NCBI RefSeq assembly: GCF_030611305.1
Contig: NZ_JAUWQB010000011.1
Span: 1 to 58,554 of the forward strand
Direction: 5' to 3'
Origin: Desulfobacula sp.
GTDB taxonomy: Bacteria; Desulfobacterota; Desulfobacteria; Desulfobacterales; Desulfobacteraceae
DNA: 58,554 nucleotides
Shown here: positions 40,977 to 50,498 of the stretch, piece after piece
How the letters are laid out: each line of letters begins with the position of its first letter
Numbering within the stretch: position 1 is the stretch's first letter
Program-made: the position numbers and the translations under genes
The notes under the pieces: generated by a model
The model's input: the letters and a program-made list of their open reading frames with translations, nothing else
Told to the model about the DNA's origin: nothing
Databases searched by the model: none

Positions 40977-42410
40977 TCAGGAGATATTGTATTTTTTCAT
41001 TTTTTGATAAAGACCGGTACGATGAATTCCCAGCATGGCTGCCGCCTTCTGCCGGCTATTGTCTGTTTTTTCTAAGGCATCTTGAATGAGTTTTTTTTCA
41101 GTGTTTTCCATGATGATTTTTAATGAGCCGCCGGTGGTATTTCCCGGCAATGATGTATTACGTCCCTGACGGATGGATATCGGCAGATCATCCAATTCAA
41201 TCCTGCCTCCACTGCACAGGATCATTGCTCGTTCTGCAATATTTCGTAATTCACGCAGATTACCCGGCCATGAATAATTTAGCATTACCTTCACTGCTTC
41301 GGGAGATATTGTGGTTATTCTTTGTTTATTACCCGGATTAAGTTTGTCAAGGAAATGCTTGAATATTTCAGGGATATCCTTTTTTATTTCTCTCAGGGAT
41401 GGCAGATTGATGTTGAACACATTCAACCTGTAATAAAGATCAAGCCGGAATTTTTTATTGATCATCAGTTCCTCAAGATTACGATTGGTCGCACTAATTA
41501 TTCTGAAATCAATTTGTTTAGGCTTGCCTCCAAGTCGTTCAATTTCTTTTTCCTGGAGAACTCGCATGAGTTTAACTTGCAGAGACAGTGGCATATCACC
41601 AATTTCATCCAGAAATATTGTGCCCCGGTGGGCCAGTTCAAATTTTCCGGCTTTTCCTTTTTTGTTTGCTCCTGTAAAGGCACCGGCTTCATACCCGAAC
41701 AATTCTGATTCTATTAATTCGCCTGGTATGGCAGCACAATTAATTTTAACAAAATTATTTTTTTTACGCCGGCTTATTTCATGAATGGAATGGGCAAAAA
41801 GCTCCTTGCCTGTTCCTGACTCACCTGTTATAAGCACCGCAGAATCACTTTCCGCGGCCCTTCGCGCCAAGGCTTTAGCCTGTCTGATGGGAACAGATCT
41901 TCCAATAACATTGTCAAGCGTATAGCGGATGCCATAGGGCCGATTCAGCTCTCCTTTATAATAATCAATCTGACTTTTCAGATAATTAATACGGTTATAA
42001 AATTTTTTTAAATGTTCAGGACTATTGAATACCAGTTTGCCCACTACTCCAATTATACGGCCATTCTTGAAAAGGGGGATACGCGCAATTACACGGTTTT
42101 TATGGTTCAACACCATGCTCCTGCCCATTTCTGCCTTGCCTGTTTTAAGTACCCGTATCATTTTGGAATCCGGTCTTACATCTTTGATGTGACGGCCTAT
42201 GGAATCTTTTACAGATATCGGTGTAACTCCTTCGTTGCCTTGACTCATGAAACGGACAATCCCATCTGCATCCACTAAAATTAGACTTTCATAGGAATTA
42301 TCTAAAAGGCTGAACAGAAGATCATAAGGAATATTTTTTAAGATCCATTTACTCTCCAATTGATCTTTACTATTCTTTAACAATACTTCTGAATTTGTTT
42401 TGCTATACAT
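40977..42410 (-). CDS. Sigma-54-dependent Fis-family activator with PAS-type sensor
   Basis: 477 aa. Residues 30-135 form a PAS-like sensor (SYESLILVDADGIVRFMSQG), and a coiled linker spans 135-160. The AAA+ domain has Walker A GESGTGKE (196-203), GAFTGA (243-248) and Walker [12 protein letters not shown]. The Fis-type HTH is at the C-terminus (NSRQKAAAMLGIHRTGLYQK). It is transcribed divergently from the beta-oxidation operon, whose promoter at 42809 fits sigma-54, so it is very likely its activator. The PAS domain and linker are of the type found in aromatic/short-chain acid regulators. The effector is unknown. Confidence 0.92.
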   Translation of the reverse strand: MYSKTNSEVLLKNSKDQLESKWILKNIPYDLLFSLLDNSYESLILVDADGIVRFMSQGNEGVTPISVKDSIGRHIKDVRPDSKMIRVLKTGKAEMGRSMVLNHKNRVIARIPLFKNGRIIGVVGKLVFNSPEHLKKFYNRINYLKSQIDYYKGELNRPYGIRYTLDNVIGRSVPIRQAKALARRAAESDSAVLITGESGTGKELFAHSIHEISRRKKNNFVKINCAAIPGELIESELFGYEAGAFTGANKKGKAGKFELAHRGTIFLDEIGDMPLSLQVKLMRVLQEKEIERLGGKPKQIDFRIISATNRNLEELMINKKFRLDLYYRLNVFNINLPSLREIKKDIPEIFKHFLDKLNPGNKQRITTISPEAVKVMLNYSWPGNLRELRNIAERAMILCSGGRIELDDLPISIRQGRNTSLPGNTTGGSLKIIMENTEKKLIQDALEKTDNSRQKAAAMLGIHRTGLYQKMKKYNIS

Positions 42411-42532
42411 TTTTAACCCTGCCCCAGGTTGTCAGCGTTCTTGAAATCCATTTTTCCAAAAAGCTAAACTACAGTATATATCAACGCTGTTATTTGATAT
42501 CAAGCAAATTTTCAATGATAAGAACGTCTTCG

Positions 42533-42572
42533 TGTATAGATTTTTATACAAGCATAGGATGTTATACATCCT
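42533..42572. promoter_or_regulatory. Paired inverted repeats, candidate activator-binding sites
   Basis: TGTATA/TATACA (42533-42550, 6-base spacer) and AGGATG/CATCCT (42556-42572, 5-base spacer) are perfect and nearly adjacent. They lie about 240 bp upstream of the -24 element and about 130 bp from the regulator start, fitting either enhancer sites or autoregulation. Confidence 0.4.
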
Positions 42573-42808
42573 GTTTTATTTGATTGTTATTCCTAATACT
42601 TCTGAATTGTTTTAATTCCTTGCGCTTAATATCCTATACATTAAAGAGGTGGTGGTCTCTATTTTTGAAAGCCTAATATAATAACTCTTTCGTCATAGGG
42701 ACAATCTTTTTTAACAGTCTATATAGACATAGACAAAGCAGGCTTTCTCATACTTTTTAAGTCTCCTTAATATTCAGGGAATTAAAATATTTTTTCTTTT
42801 GAACCTTG

Positions 42809-42825
42809 TTGGCAGGATATTTGCT
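42809..42825 (+). promoter_or_regulatory. Sigma-54 (-24/-12) promoter of the beta-oxidation operon
   Basis: TTGGCAGGATATTTGCT carries GG (42811-42812) and GC (42823-42824) with the exact 10-base gap and close flanking consensus (TGGCA...TTGCT). The start should be near 42836, giving a leader of about 40 bases. The divergent gene encodes a sigma-54 activator. Confidence 0.85.
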
Positions 42826-42876
42826 GACTAAAGTGTAAAATAGATTTAAACAAACAAAAAATATCAGGAGAAATAA

Positions 42877-43749
42877 ATGGATATTCAAAAGGTTATGGTT
42901 GTGGGATCAGGACTTATGGGAAGCGGTATAGCACAAGTCTGTGCTCAAGCGGGAATTCAGGTTGTTCTTAATGATGTTTCCCGGGAGGCGTTGGACAAAG
43001 CAACTAAAAACATAGCATGGTCTGTTGGAAAATTTGTAGAAAAAGGTAATGTCCTTGAAGATAAAGAAACCATTATGAGCCGTATTATTACGACCAGCAG
43101 TTATGAGGATGGTGCAGATGCAGATCTTGTCATTGAAGCTGTTTTTGAAAATATTGAATTAAAACACGAAATATTCAAGAAAATTGATGCAGTATGCGAC
43201 GATAAAACACTAATTGCCAGTAATACTTCTGCCATACCCATTACTGAGCTTGCAGCAGTAACCCAACGTCCTGAAAGAGTAATTGGAGTGCATTTTTTCA
43301 GTCCTGTTCCTATGATGCAGGCTGTGGAGATAATCAAAACTCTTCAGACATCTGACGAAACAGCCATGACAGGCAGGCAGTTTGTTCAAAAAATAGGTAA
43401 GGAACCCATCATGGTTAACCGTGATATTGCAGGGTTTGTAATCAATCGAATTAATTTTCCATCTGCCATTGAAGCCATGAAACTTGTGGAACAGGGGGTT
43501 GCAAGCTGCGAAGATATAGATAAGGGGCTGCGCCTGGCCTCGGGAAGAAAAATGGGAATATTTGAAACCGGTGATATGGTGGGTCTTGATGTAAGTTATG
43601 GCGCAATGATGGCAATTTACAAAGAAACCGGTGATGCCGGCTTTTATCCGCCTTTCCTTCTCAGAAGAAAGGTAAAGGCAGGACATCTGGGGCGCAAGAC
43701 CGGTAAGGGATGGTATGAGTATAACGAGGATGGAACTAAAAAGGATTAA
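42877..43749 (+). CDS. 3-hydroxyacyl-CoA dehydrogenase
   Basis: A 290-aa short 3-hydroxybutyryl-CoA dehydrogenase (Hbd/PaaH) type. The NAD loop is GSGLMGSGIAQ at about residues 10-20, the catalytic region is GVHFFSPVPMMQAVEII near 138-154, and the C-terminal dimer domain ends in GRKTGKGWYEY. It oxidises 3-hydroxyacyl-CoA to 3-ketoacyl-CoA. First gene behind the sigma-54 promoter, with AGGAG upstream. The length excludes a fused hydratase. Confidence 0.93.
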   Translation: MDIQKVMVVGSGLMGSGIAQVCAQAGIQVVLNDVSREALDKATKNIAWSVGKFVEKGNVLEDKETIMSRIITTSSYEDGADADLVIEAVFENIELKHEIFKKIDAVCDDKTLIASNTSAIPITELAAVTQRPERVIGVHFFSPVPMMQAVEIIKTLQTSDETAMTGRQFVQKIGKEPIMVNRDIAGFVINRINFPSAIEAMKLVEQGVASCEDIDKGLRLASGRKMGIFETGDMVGLDVSYGAMMAIYKETGDAGFYPPFLLRRKVKAGHLGRKTGKGWYEYNEDGTKKD

Positions 43750-43758
43750 TGAAAACAA

Positions 43759-45546
43759 ATGGGCAATTTTAAAATTAATCAAAAAGATATCTTCTTTATC
43801 TTAAAAGAACAGCTTAAGTATGGAAGGCTTTGTGAGTTAGACAAGTACAAAGACCTCAATGAAAAAACTCTGGATCTTCTGGTCTCAGAAGCATTAGGTT
43901 TTGCAAAGGGGGTAGTGGATCCCCTGAACGATATAGGCGAAGAATGGGGAGTGAAATTTGATAAAGGTCAAGTCTCCTGTCCGCCTGAATTTAAAAAAGC
44001 ATTTAAACAATATGGAGCTGATGGCTGGACTGCTGCTGCCAGGGATATTGAATATGGTGGTCAGGGTTTTCCAAATATGATGCGTGTGATTGTCAACGAT
44101 TTCATGTATGGTGCATGCCAGGCCTTTAATATGGCCTCCAGTCTAACCCATGGGGCAGCACATCTGATAGAAACATTTGGTACACAGGAACTGAAAAAAA
44201 CCTATGTTCCCAGAATGTATGATGGTACCTGGGCCGGAACAATGTGTCTTACAGAATCTGACGCAGGCTCCAACCTTGCCGCTACCGCTACAATTGCTAA
44301 ACGTGAGGGAAATCATTTTAAAATTACCGGAACAAAGATTTTTATCTCCTGGGGAGATCATAATCTGACTGATAATATCATTCACCTTGTTCTGGCAAGA
44401 ATAGAAGGTGCTCAGGAAGGTGTCAGGGGAATTTCCCTTTTTATAGTTCCCAAGTTCAGGCTCAATTCCGATGGTACATCCGGTGAATCCAATGATGTTA
44501 TTTGCAGCAACGTAGAAAAAAAATTGGGGCTTCATGCTTCTCCTACTGCCGTACTCAATTTTGGAAATTCTAATGATTGTATTGGTTATCTCTGCGGTGA
44601 AGAGAATGATGGCCTTGCCCACATGTTCCAGATGATGAATTCAGCCAGAATAAATACAGGTGTAAGCGGTATGACCATCGCCAGTACAGCTTACAGAAAT
44701 GCTCTTGAATACACAAAACAGCGTGTTCAAGGCAGGGATATCGCCAGCAGAAAGCAAGAGGACGTGCCTATAATTGATCATCCTGATGTGCGGAGAAATC
44801 TTTTATGGATGAAGGCAGTGGTAGATGGAATGAGATCCATGATTTATACTGCTGCTTTCCGGGCAGATCTGGCTTCAGAAATGAAGGACAGTGAAGAAAA
44901 GACACATAATATAAACCTGGTGGACTTTTTAACTCCTATCATTAAGGCATACTGTTCAGATACTGGTTTTCGTGTATGTGAAACAGCCATGCAATGCCTT
45001 GGTGGTTATGGGTTTTGTAAAGATTTTCCCATAGAACAGTATTTAAGAGATGTCAAGATTATGTCGCTTTATGAGGGCACAAATGGTGTTCAGTCTATGG
45101 ATCTTCTGGGTCGAAAAATGACACTCAGAAATGGAGCCCCCTTTCAGGCTTTTAAAAAGGAGATAGAAGACTTTTGTGTTAAACATAGAGAGCATCCTGA
45201 GTTGGGAGATCAAGTAAGGGCGCTTAAAGGAGTTGCACAACGCTTATGGGAAGCAGCAGATGGACTTCAAGAAAGAAAGAAAAAGGATCCTTTACAATGG
45301 GCATCTTATACCTATCCCACCCTTACAGCCTTTGCCGATATTACCATGGCATGGGTTCTTCTGGACATGGCTATCATAGCCTGTCCATATACTGAGAAAA
45401 AGGGCAAAAAGAATGATTTTTACAGAGGCAAAGTTCTCCAGGCAACCTATTTTGTCGACACAACCCTGCCCCATACACTGGCGACTATTGAAATCTGTCA
45501 GCGTCATGGCAGAGAGGTCGTAGTGATTCAGGACCATGCATTTTAA
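43759..45546 (+). CDS. Long-form acyl-CoA dehydrogenase with C-terminal extension
   Basis: 595 aa, about 200 longer than classical acyl-CoA dehydrogenases. The central ACAD fold is clear (CLTESDAGSNLAATAT, GTKIFISWGDHN, catalytic Glu in SLYEGTNGVQ near residue 440), and the extra C-terminal helical domain (about 470-595) is that of the AcdA/DmdC-like subfamily. Such enzymes dehydrogenate short, branched or thio-substituted acyl-CoAs. FAD and an electron-transfer flavoprotein are required, but no ETF gene is in the window. It follows the dehydrogenase gene by 10 bp. Confidence 0.9.
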   Translation: MGNFKINQKDIFFILKEQLKYGRLCELDKYKDLNEKTLDLLVSEALGFAKGVVDPLNDIGEEWGVKFDKGQVSCPPEFKKAFKQYGADGWTAAARDIEYGGQGFPNMMRVIVNDFMYGACQAFNMASSLTHGAAHLIETFGTQELKKTYVPRMYDGTWAGTMCLTESDAGSNLAATATIAKREGNHFKITGTKIFISWGDHNLTDNIIHLVLARIEGAQEGVRGISLFIVPKFRLNSDGTSGESNDVICSNVEKKLGLHASPTAVLNFGNSNDCIGYLCGEENDGLAHMFQMMNSARINTGVSGMTIASTAYRNALEYTKQRVQGRDIASRKQEDVPIIDHPDVRRNLLWMKAVVDGMRSMIYTAAFRADLASEMKDSEEKTHNINLVDFLTPIIKAYCSDTGFRVCETAMQCLGGYGFCKDFPIEQYLRDVKIMSLYEGTNGVQSMDLLGRKMTLRNGAPFQAFKKEIEDFCVKHREHPELGDQVRALKGVAQRLWEAADGLQERKKKDPLQWASYTYPTLTAFADITMAWVLLDMAIIACPYTEKKGKKNDFYRGKVLQATYFVDTTLPHTLATIEICQRHGREVVVIQDHAF

Positions 45547-45563
45547 ACCAAAGGATATAAAAA

Positions 45564-46805
45564 ATGAAAGAAGTTGTTATTATAGGTGCAGTTAGAACTC
45601 CGGTGGGCAGATATATGGGTGCTCTTAAATCTGTAGAAGCCTATGATCTTGCATCCCTTGTACTTGGAGAAGTCGTTAAAAGGATCAATATTGATCCTGA
45701 ACTTGTGGATGAAGTTATCATGGGTCAATCTTATCAGAATGGAGAATATGTCAATATTGCCAGAATGGCTCTTTTAAAGGCTGGATGGCCGGAAAATATC
45801 CCTGGTGTTACACTGGATCGCCGATGCTGTACAGGCTTGGATGTTGTTCGTTTTGCAGCTTCCCTTATCCGTTCGGAAGAGGCGGAAATAGTTGTGGCAG
45901 GCGGAGTTGAAAGTATGAGTAACGCCGAGTTCTATCTTCCCGGCAGTATGAAATGGGGTGTTGGCGGGGAAAAAGGCATGCCCAGAGGACACGGTGATAT
46001 GTCTATTTGGGGATTGCCTTTTTATGATCGCATACAAAGGGCCAGGGTTATGTCCCAGCCCGAGGAACGATACGGCCTACTCCCTTCCATGATGTCCTGG
46101 GCTGAAACCGGAGCAAAGGAAGAAAATATATCCAGAGAGGCCTGTGATAAATGGGCGGTAGAAAGTCACAAAAAGGCCTGTGCTGCCATTGAAGCAGGCA
46201 GATTCGATAATGAAATGGTTCCTGTGATGATTCCTCGGGCAAAAGGTGAGCCGATAACAGTTGATAAGGACGAAAATCCCAGACCAGACACAAGCATGGA
46301 AAAACTTCAGCGATTAAAACCGGTTATGGGAGGTGTCTGTACAGCCGGCAATTCTTCCACGGAAAACGATGGAGCAGCAGCAGTGGTTGTTACATCTGCT
46401 GAAAAAGCAGCTGAACTGGGAATTAAGCCTTTTGCAACTCTCAAAAGTTGCAGTGTTGCAGGAGAAGATCCCAAAAGAGCATATAAAACAGTCCCGGCTG
46501 CAGTTAATAAAGCTTTAAAAAAAGCAGGTATAAATCTTGAACAGATTGATCTTATAGAAATTCAGGAAGCTTTTGCGGCACAGGTACTTGCGGATCTCAA
46601 GGAAATGGGTGTGGGACCTGAATCTTATGACAGGATCAATGTGAACGGTTCTGGAATTTCCCTGGGACATCCTATTGCCTGTACCGGAACCCGTGTGCTT
46701 GTCACCCTGCTTCATGAGATGAAAAGACGGAATGCCCATTATGGGCTTGAAACCATATGTGGCGGAGGAGGGCTTGGCATAGCCGCAGTTCTGGAAAGAA
46801 AATAA
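45564..46805 (+). CDS. Thiolase (acetyl-CoA acyltransferase), first copy
   Basis: A 413-aa type II thiolase. The nucleophilic cysteine lies in LDRRCCTGLDVV near residue 90. The His of NGSGISLGHPIACTGTR near 370 and the second Cys in ETICGGGGLG near 400 complete the triad, and IQEAFAAQ provides the Asn/Glu-region motif with a replacement (IQEAF for the usual NEAF). It should split 3-ketoacyl-CoA with CoA. Good AAAGGAT site before the ATG. A second thiolase gene follows 57 bp later. Confidence 0.92.
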   Translation: MKEVVIIGAVRTPVGRYMGALKSVEAYDLASLVLGEVVKRINIDPELVDEVIMGQSYQNGEYVNIARMALLKAGWPENIPGVTLDRRCCTGLDVVRFAASLIRSEEAEIVVAGGVESMSNAEFYLPGSMKWGVGGEKGMPRGHGDMSIWGLPFYDRIQRARVMSQPEERYGLLPSMMSWAETGAKEENISREACDKWAVESHKKACAAIEAGRFDNEMVPVMIPRAKGEPITVDKDENPRPDTSMEKLQRLKPVMGGVCTAGNSSTENDGAAAVVVTSAEKAAELGIKPFATLKSCSVAGEDPKRAYKTVPAAVNKALKKAGINLEQIDLIEIQEAFAAQVLADLKEMGVGPESYDRINVNGSGISLGHPIACTGTRVLVTLLHEMKRRNAHYGLETICGGGGLGIAAVLERK

Positions 46806-46862
46806 TAATTGCTATTATCAACAGCAAATCAATTTGTTCTATTAATTATTAAGGACTGAAAA

Positions 46863-48053
46863 ATGACTTTTAAAAATAATGACGTTTTTGTGATAGATGC
46901 AGTTCGTACAGCTTTTGGCAGAGCCGGTGAAAAAGGAATATTCTGGAAAACAAGAGCAGAGGATATGTCAGTTGCGGTATTGCAAGCCCTGATGAAGAGA
47001 AATCCTCAGGCTTCACCAGAAATTGTAGAAGATGTTATATGGGGAGCCACCAATCAGATAGGAGAACAGGGCGGCACCATCGGAAGAATGATATCCATGC
47101 TGGCGGACTGGGGCTGGGAAGTTCCAGGGTGCTCTGTGGACAGAATGTGTGCAGGTGGCTTGACTGCCGTAGGATTCGGCGTTTCTTACATAGCAAGCGG
47201 TATGGCAGATTGTCTGGTAGCCGGCGGTGTGGAGCATATGGGGCACTTGCCCATGGGTTATATGCGGGATTCTCATCCCAGATCCGAAGAGGTTATGGGA
47301 GATGCATCTGCTTTCAATATGGGCATGACAGCAGAGAATATCCATGACATGTGTCCTGAGTTCAATAAGGAAATGGCCGATGCCTATGCAGTAGCATGCC
47401 AGCAGAAAACCAATTTAGCTGTTACCTCCGGAAAGATGAAGGATATGATTATTCCCATGGAAGTAGAGTTGGCTGATGGAACCAGGATCACAGCCGACAC
47501 AGATCAGCATCCCCGGCCTGAAACAACCATGGAAAGCCTGGGAAAACTCAAAACACCTTTCAGAGAAAATGGTCGTGTTACTGCAGGGAATGCTTCAGGT
47601 CTTAATGATGGTGCGGCAGCAGTTTTGCTGATGAACGGGAAAAAATCAAAAGAACTTGGCATTACACCCAATATGCGCTGGGTCTCCACTGCAGTTGCTT
47701 CTGTTGATCCCAGGATAATGGGCATTGCACCGGTTCCAGCGACCCTTAAAGCACTTTCCAAAGCAGGCTTGACCATGGATGATATTGATATCATAGAATT
47801 AAATGAAGCGTTTGCCATTCAGGCCTTGTACGATTTGGACCGTCTTGATCTCAAAGCCGATGATCCCAGAGTAAATATTTGGGGTGGAGCCATTGCTTAT
47901 GGTCATCCACTGGCTTCATCAGGCCCCCGGCTGATTGCTTTTATGCAGGGACTTTTCAAGGAAAACCCCACGGCAAGATATGGTCTAACCAGCATGTGTG
48001 TTGGAAGAGGTCAGGGTTATTCAATGATATGGGAAAACCTGAACAGACAATAA
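46863..48053 (+). CDS. Thiolase (acetyl-CoA acyltransferase), second copy
   Basis: A 396-aa thiolase clearly paralogous to, but different from, the upstream one. Nucleophile Cys in VDRMCAGGLTAVGF near residue 93, NEAFAIQ near 323, His in AYGHPLASSGPR near 353 and CVGRGQGYS near 384. It keeps the usual NEAF, which the first copy lacks. Two thiolases in one operon suggest two different 3-ketoacyl-CoA chain types or consecutive cleavage steps. Confidence 0.92.
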   Translation: MTFKNNDVFVIDAVRTAFGRAGEKGIFWKTRAEDMSVAVLQALMKRNPQASPEIVEDVIWGATNQIGEQGGTIGRMISMLADWGWEVPGCSVDRMCAGGLTAVGFGVSYIASGMADCLVAGGVEHMGHLPMGYMRDSHPRSEEVMGDASAFNMGMTAENIHDMCPEFNKEMADAYAVACQQKTNLAVTSGKMKDMIIPMEVELADGTRITADTDQHPRPETTMESLGKLKTPFRENGRVTAGNASGLNDGAAAVLLMNGKKSKELGITPNMRWVSTAVASVDPRIMGIAPVPATLKALSKAGLTMDDIDIIELNEAFAIQALYDLDRLDLKADDPRVNIWGGAIAYGHPLASSGPRLIAFMQGLFKENPTARYGLTSMCVGRGQGYSMIWENLNRQ

Positions 48054-48070
48054 TATAAATGAGGAATAAT

Positions 48071-49225
48071 ATGGCATCTGCAATGTCTGAAGAATTTGAA
48101 AAATTCAGATTAAAGATACGTAATTTTGTTGAAAAAGAACTGGATCCTGTTTCTATCAAGATCGAACAAGATACGAAAATTCCGGATAAAATTGTTGACC
48201 AAATGCGTCAACTGGGACTTTTTGGGCTGTCTATTCCTAAAGAGTATGGTGGCCTGGGCCTGAGTACTATTGAGGAAATAACCATATATGAAGAAATAAC
48301 CAGAACAAATGCTTGTCATCGTTCCCGTATCGGCACCAGTAACGGAATCGGTTCCATGGGGATATTGTACGATGGCACAGAGGAACAAAAAAGAAAGTAT
48401 TTGCCACGTATTGCTGCCGGTGAATGGACAGCTGCTTTTGCACTTACAGAACCTGATGCCGGATCTGATGCTGCCAACATCAGTACCAGTGCAGTTTTAA
48501 AAGATGACCACTGGGTGCTTAATGGGACAAAACAATTTATTACCAACGCAGACACAGCCAGGGTGTTTACAGTAATAGCTGTTACTGATGAACAAAAAAG
48601 AGCCCGCGGCGGTGTAAGTGCATTTATTGTGGAACAGGGGATGCCCGGTCTTTCTATAGGATCGGCAGATTTGAAGATGGGGCTTAAAGGTTCCCATACC
48701 AATGAGGTGGTTTTCAAGGACTGTCAAGTCCCAAAAGAAAATATCATTGGTGGTATGGAAAAAGTAGGTGAAGGCTTTAAAACAGCCATGAGTGTGTTGG
48801 ACAAAGGTCGGTTATCCATGGGAGCATGTGCCTTGGGAGCAGCACAAAAAATCATGGAGCTTTGCATAGAAAAAATAAAGAATAAAATCATAGAAGGTTT
48901 ACAGAAAAAGGAAATCCAGGCAATTCAATTTGATCTGGCAGACATGGGTATCCAAATATATGCAGCAAGACAAATGCTTTATAATACAGCCTCATTAAGA
49001 GATCATGGTGGAAATATTACAGCCGAAGCTTCTATGGTCAAGGTGTTTTGCACTGAAATGGCAAGTCGTATTGCCGAAAAAGCCATAGATATTTTTGAGA
49101 TGGATGGTTGTCTGACCAGTAATCAAATAGAAATTCTTTTAAGAGATGTCAGGTTGTACAGGATTTATGAAGGGACCAGTGAGATTCAACGAATCATCAT
49201 TGCAAGAAATCTTTTGAAAAAATAA
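48071..49225 (+). CDS. Acyl-CoA dehydrogenase (short/branched-chain type)
   Basis: About 384 aa, the classical ACAD length. FAD and substrate motifs FALTEPDAGSDAANI and WVLNGTKQFITNA are present, and the catalytic base is Glu367 in IYEGTSEIQR, the position used by medium- and short-chain enzymes. ATG 48071 is preferred over ATG 48059 because TGAGGA lies directly upstream. A second single-domain ACAD follows, which could be its partner in a heteromer or act on another intermediate. Confidence 0.92.
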   Translation: MASAMSEEFEKFRLKIRNFVEKELDPVSIKIEQDTKIPDKIVDQMRQLGLFGLSIPKEYGGLGLSTIEEITIYEEITRTNACHRSRIGTSNGIGSMGILYDGTEEQKRKYLPRIAAGEWTAAFALTEPDAGSDAANISTSAVLKDDHWVLNGTKQFITNADTARVFTVIAVTDEQKRARGGVSAFIVEQGMPGLSIGSADLKMGLKGSHTNEVVFKDCQVPKENIIGGMEKVGEGFKTAMSVLDKGRLSMGACALGAAQKIMELCIEKIKNKIIEGLQKKEIQAIQFDLADMGIQIYAARQMLYNTASLRDHGGNITAEASMVKVFCTEMASRIAEKAIDIFEMDGCLTSNQIEILLRDVRLYRIYEGTSEIQRIIIARNLLKK

Positions 49226-49315
49226 AAAGACAAGATCTGCTTCGGCCAGCCATGGGGATTATATAATTGGGTGGTATCAGGCAAAAATTTTGATGGGCAC
49301 ATTAGGAGAACGGAT

Positions 49316-50470
49316 GTGAATTTTGAACTTAATAAAGAACAAAAACAGATTAAAAAAGCAGTTAAAGATTTTGTAAAAGGTGAATTTAAAAAAGATATTA
49401 TTCATGAATTAATAGAAAACAAAGCATATCCTGCAAAAATCTTGAACAAAGCAAGCGAGTTGGGATTTTTAGGCATCCATTTTCCTGAACAATACGGTGG
49501 AGAGGCATTAAGTGTCTTTGAAAAAATCTTGATTGCCGAAGAGCTGGCAATTGGAAGTTCTACGGTAGGTGCTTGCGTGAGTCTTGCAGGATATGGAACA
49601 GAAATATTGCTGCAATATGGCAGTGAAAAACAAAAAAAAATATGGCTTCCCAAAGTGGCGGATGCAGAAATCCTTTCAAGTTGTGCCTTTACAGAACCAG
49701 GGATAGGAAATAACATTGAACTTTCTCAAACAACAGCAGTTAAAGATGGTAATTCGTGGTTAATCAATGGGAGAAAAGCCTTTGCTGTCAACGGCGGCCC
49801 TTTGGCAGGTTTTTATATTGTTTTATGTAAAACCGATTCTGAAGCAGGAAATCCTGAGCAGGGTTTAAGTACCATGCTTGTAGAAGCAGATTGCCAGGGA
49901 GTGTCAGCAGTTGATATTGGTAATAGATTAGGTCATAAACTTTTATTTATCAGTAATATTGAATTTAATAATGTTCGCATTCCTCTGGAAAATCTCATTG
50001 GTCAGGAACATAAGGGCTACTCACAGGTCATGGAATTTTTTAATCATAGCCGTCTGGTTATCGCTGCTCTATCTGTTGGAACAGCTCAGGGTGCTTTCGA
50101 CCGGGCGTTTGCACATGTAAAACAAAGAGAACAATTTGGTCAGAAACTTATAGATTTTCAAATCACCCGGCATAAACTTGCGGAAATGATTACTGAAATT
50201 GAAAATGCAAGACTAATGACCTGGCAGGGAGCCCTGGCTTGTGAAAAAGGCAGCACCAATACAAAATTATGCAGCATGGCTAAACTTGTTGCAACTCGGA
50301 CTGCTATGAAAGTGTGTGATCATGCACTCCAGCTTTTAGGCGGATATGGTTATGTACAAGAGTATGAGGTAGAGGGCTTTTATAGAGACGCAAAGATGTC
50401 TGAAATCCTTGAAGGTAACCAGCATGTGCAAAAAGATGTAATTGCAGATACCATAACTGGAAAAAGATAA
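49316..50470 (+). CDS. Acyl-CoA dehydrogenase, second classical copy
   Basis: About 384 aa, divergent from the preceding ACAD. FTEPGIGNNIELSQT replaces the usual TEP(D)AGSD loop, and the candidate base is Glu366 in EILEGNQHVQ, where YEGT is usual. AKMSEILEGN is therefore atypical, and the substrate pocket may differ. GTG 49316 has AGGAG 7 bases upstream; the longer GTG 49271 frame has no such site. It lies between the first ACAD and the enoyl-CoA hydratase. Confidence 0.88.
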   Translation: MNFELNKEQKQIKKAVKDFVKGEFKKDIIHELIENKAYPAKILNKASELGFLGIHFPEQYGGEALSVFEKILIAEELAIGSSTVGACVSLAGYGTEILLQYGSEKQKKIWLPKVADAEILSSCAFTEPGIGNNIELSQTTAVKDGNSWLINGRKAFAVNGGPLAGFYIVLCKTDSEAGNPEQGLSTMLVEADCQGVSAVDIGNRLGHKLLFISNIEFNNVRIPLENLIGQEHKGYSQVMEFFNHSRLVIAALSVGTAQGAFDRAFAHVKQREQFGQKLIDFQITRHKLAEMITEIENARLMTWQGALACEKGSTNTKLCSMAKLVATRTAMKVCDHALQLLGGYGYVQEYEVEGFYRDAKMSEILEGNQHVQKDVIADTITGKR

Positions 50471-50498
50471 ATTATCATATGCTATCAGGAGAACTAAA

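Larger units (their letters stand above)
42411..42876. other. Divergent regulatory region of the second catabolic island
   Basis: A 466-bp AT-rich gap without a gene. It holds the -24/-12 promoter at 42809-42825, two adjacent inverted repeats at 42533-42572, and a related CCTATAC word near 42632. AGGAG at 42869 is the ribosome-binding site of the dehydrogenase gene. Confidence 0.6.
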
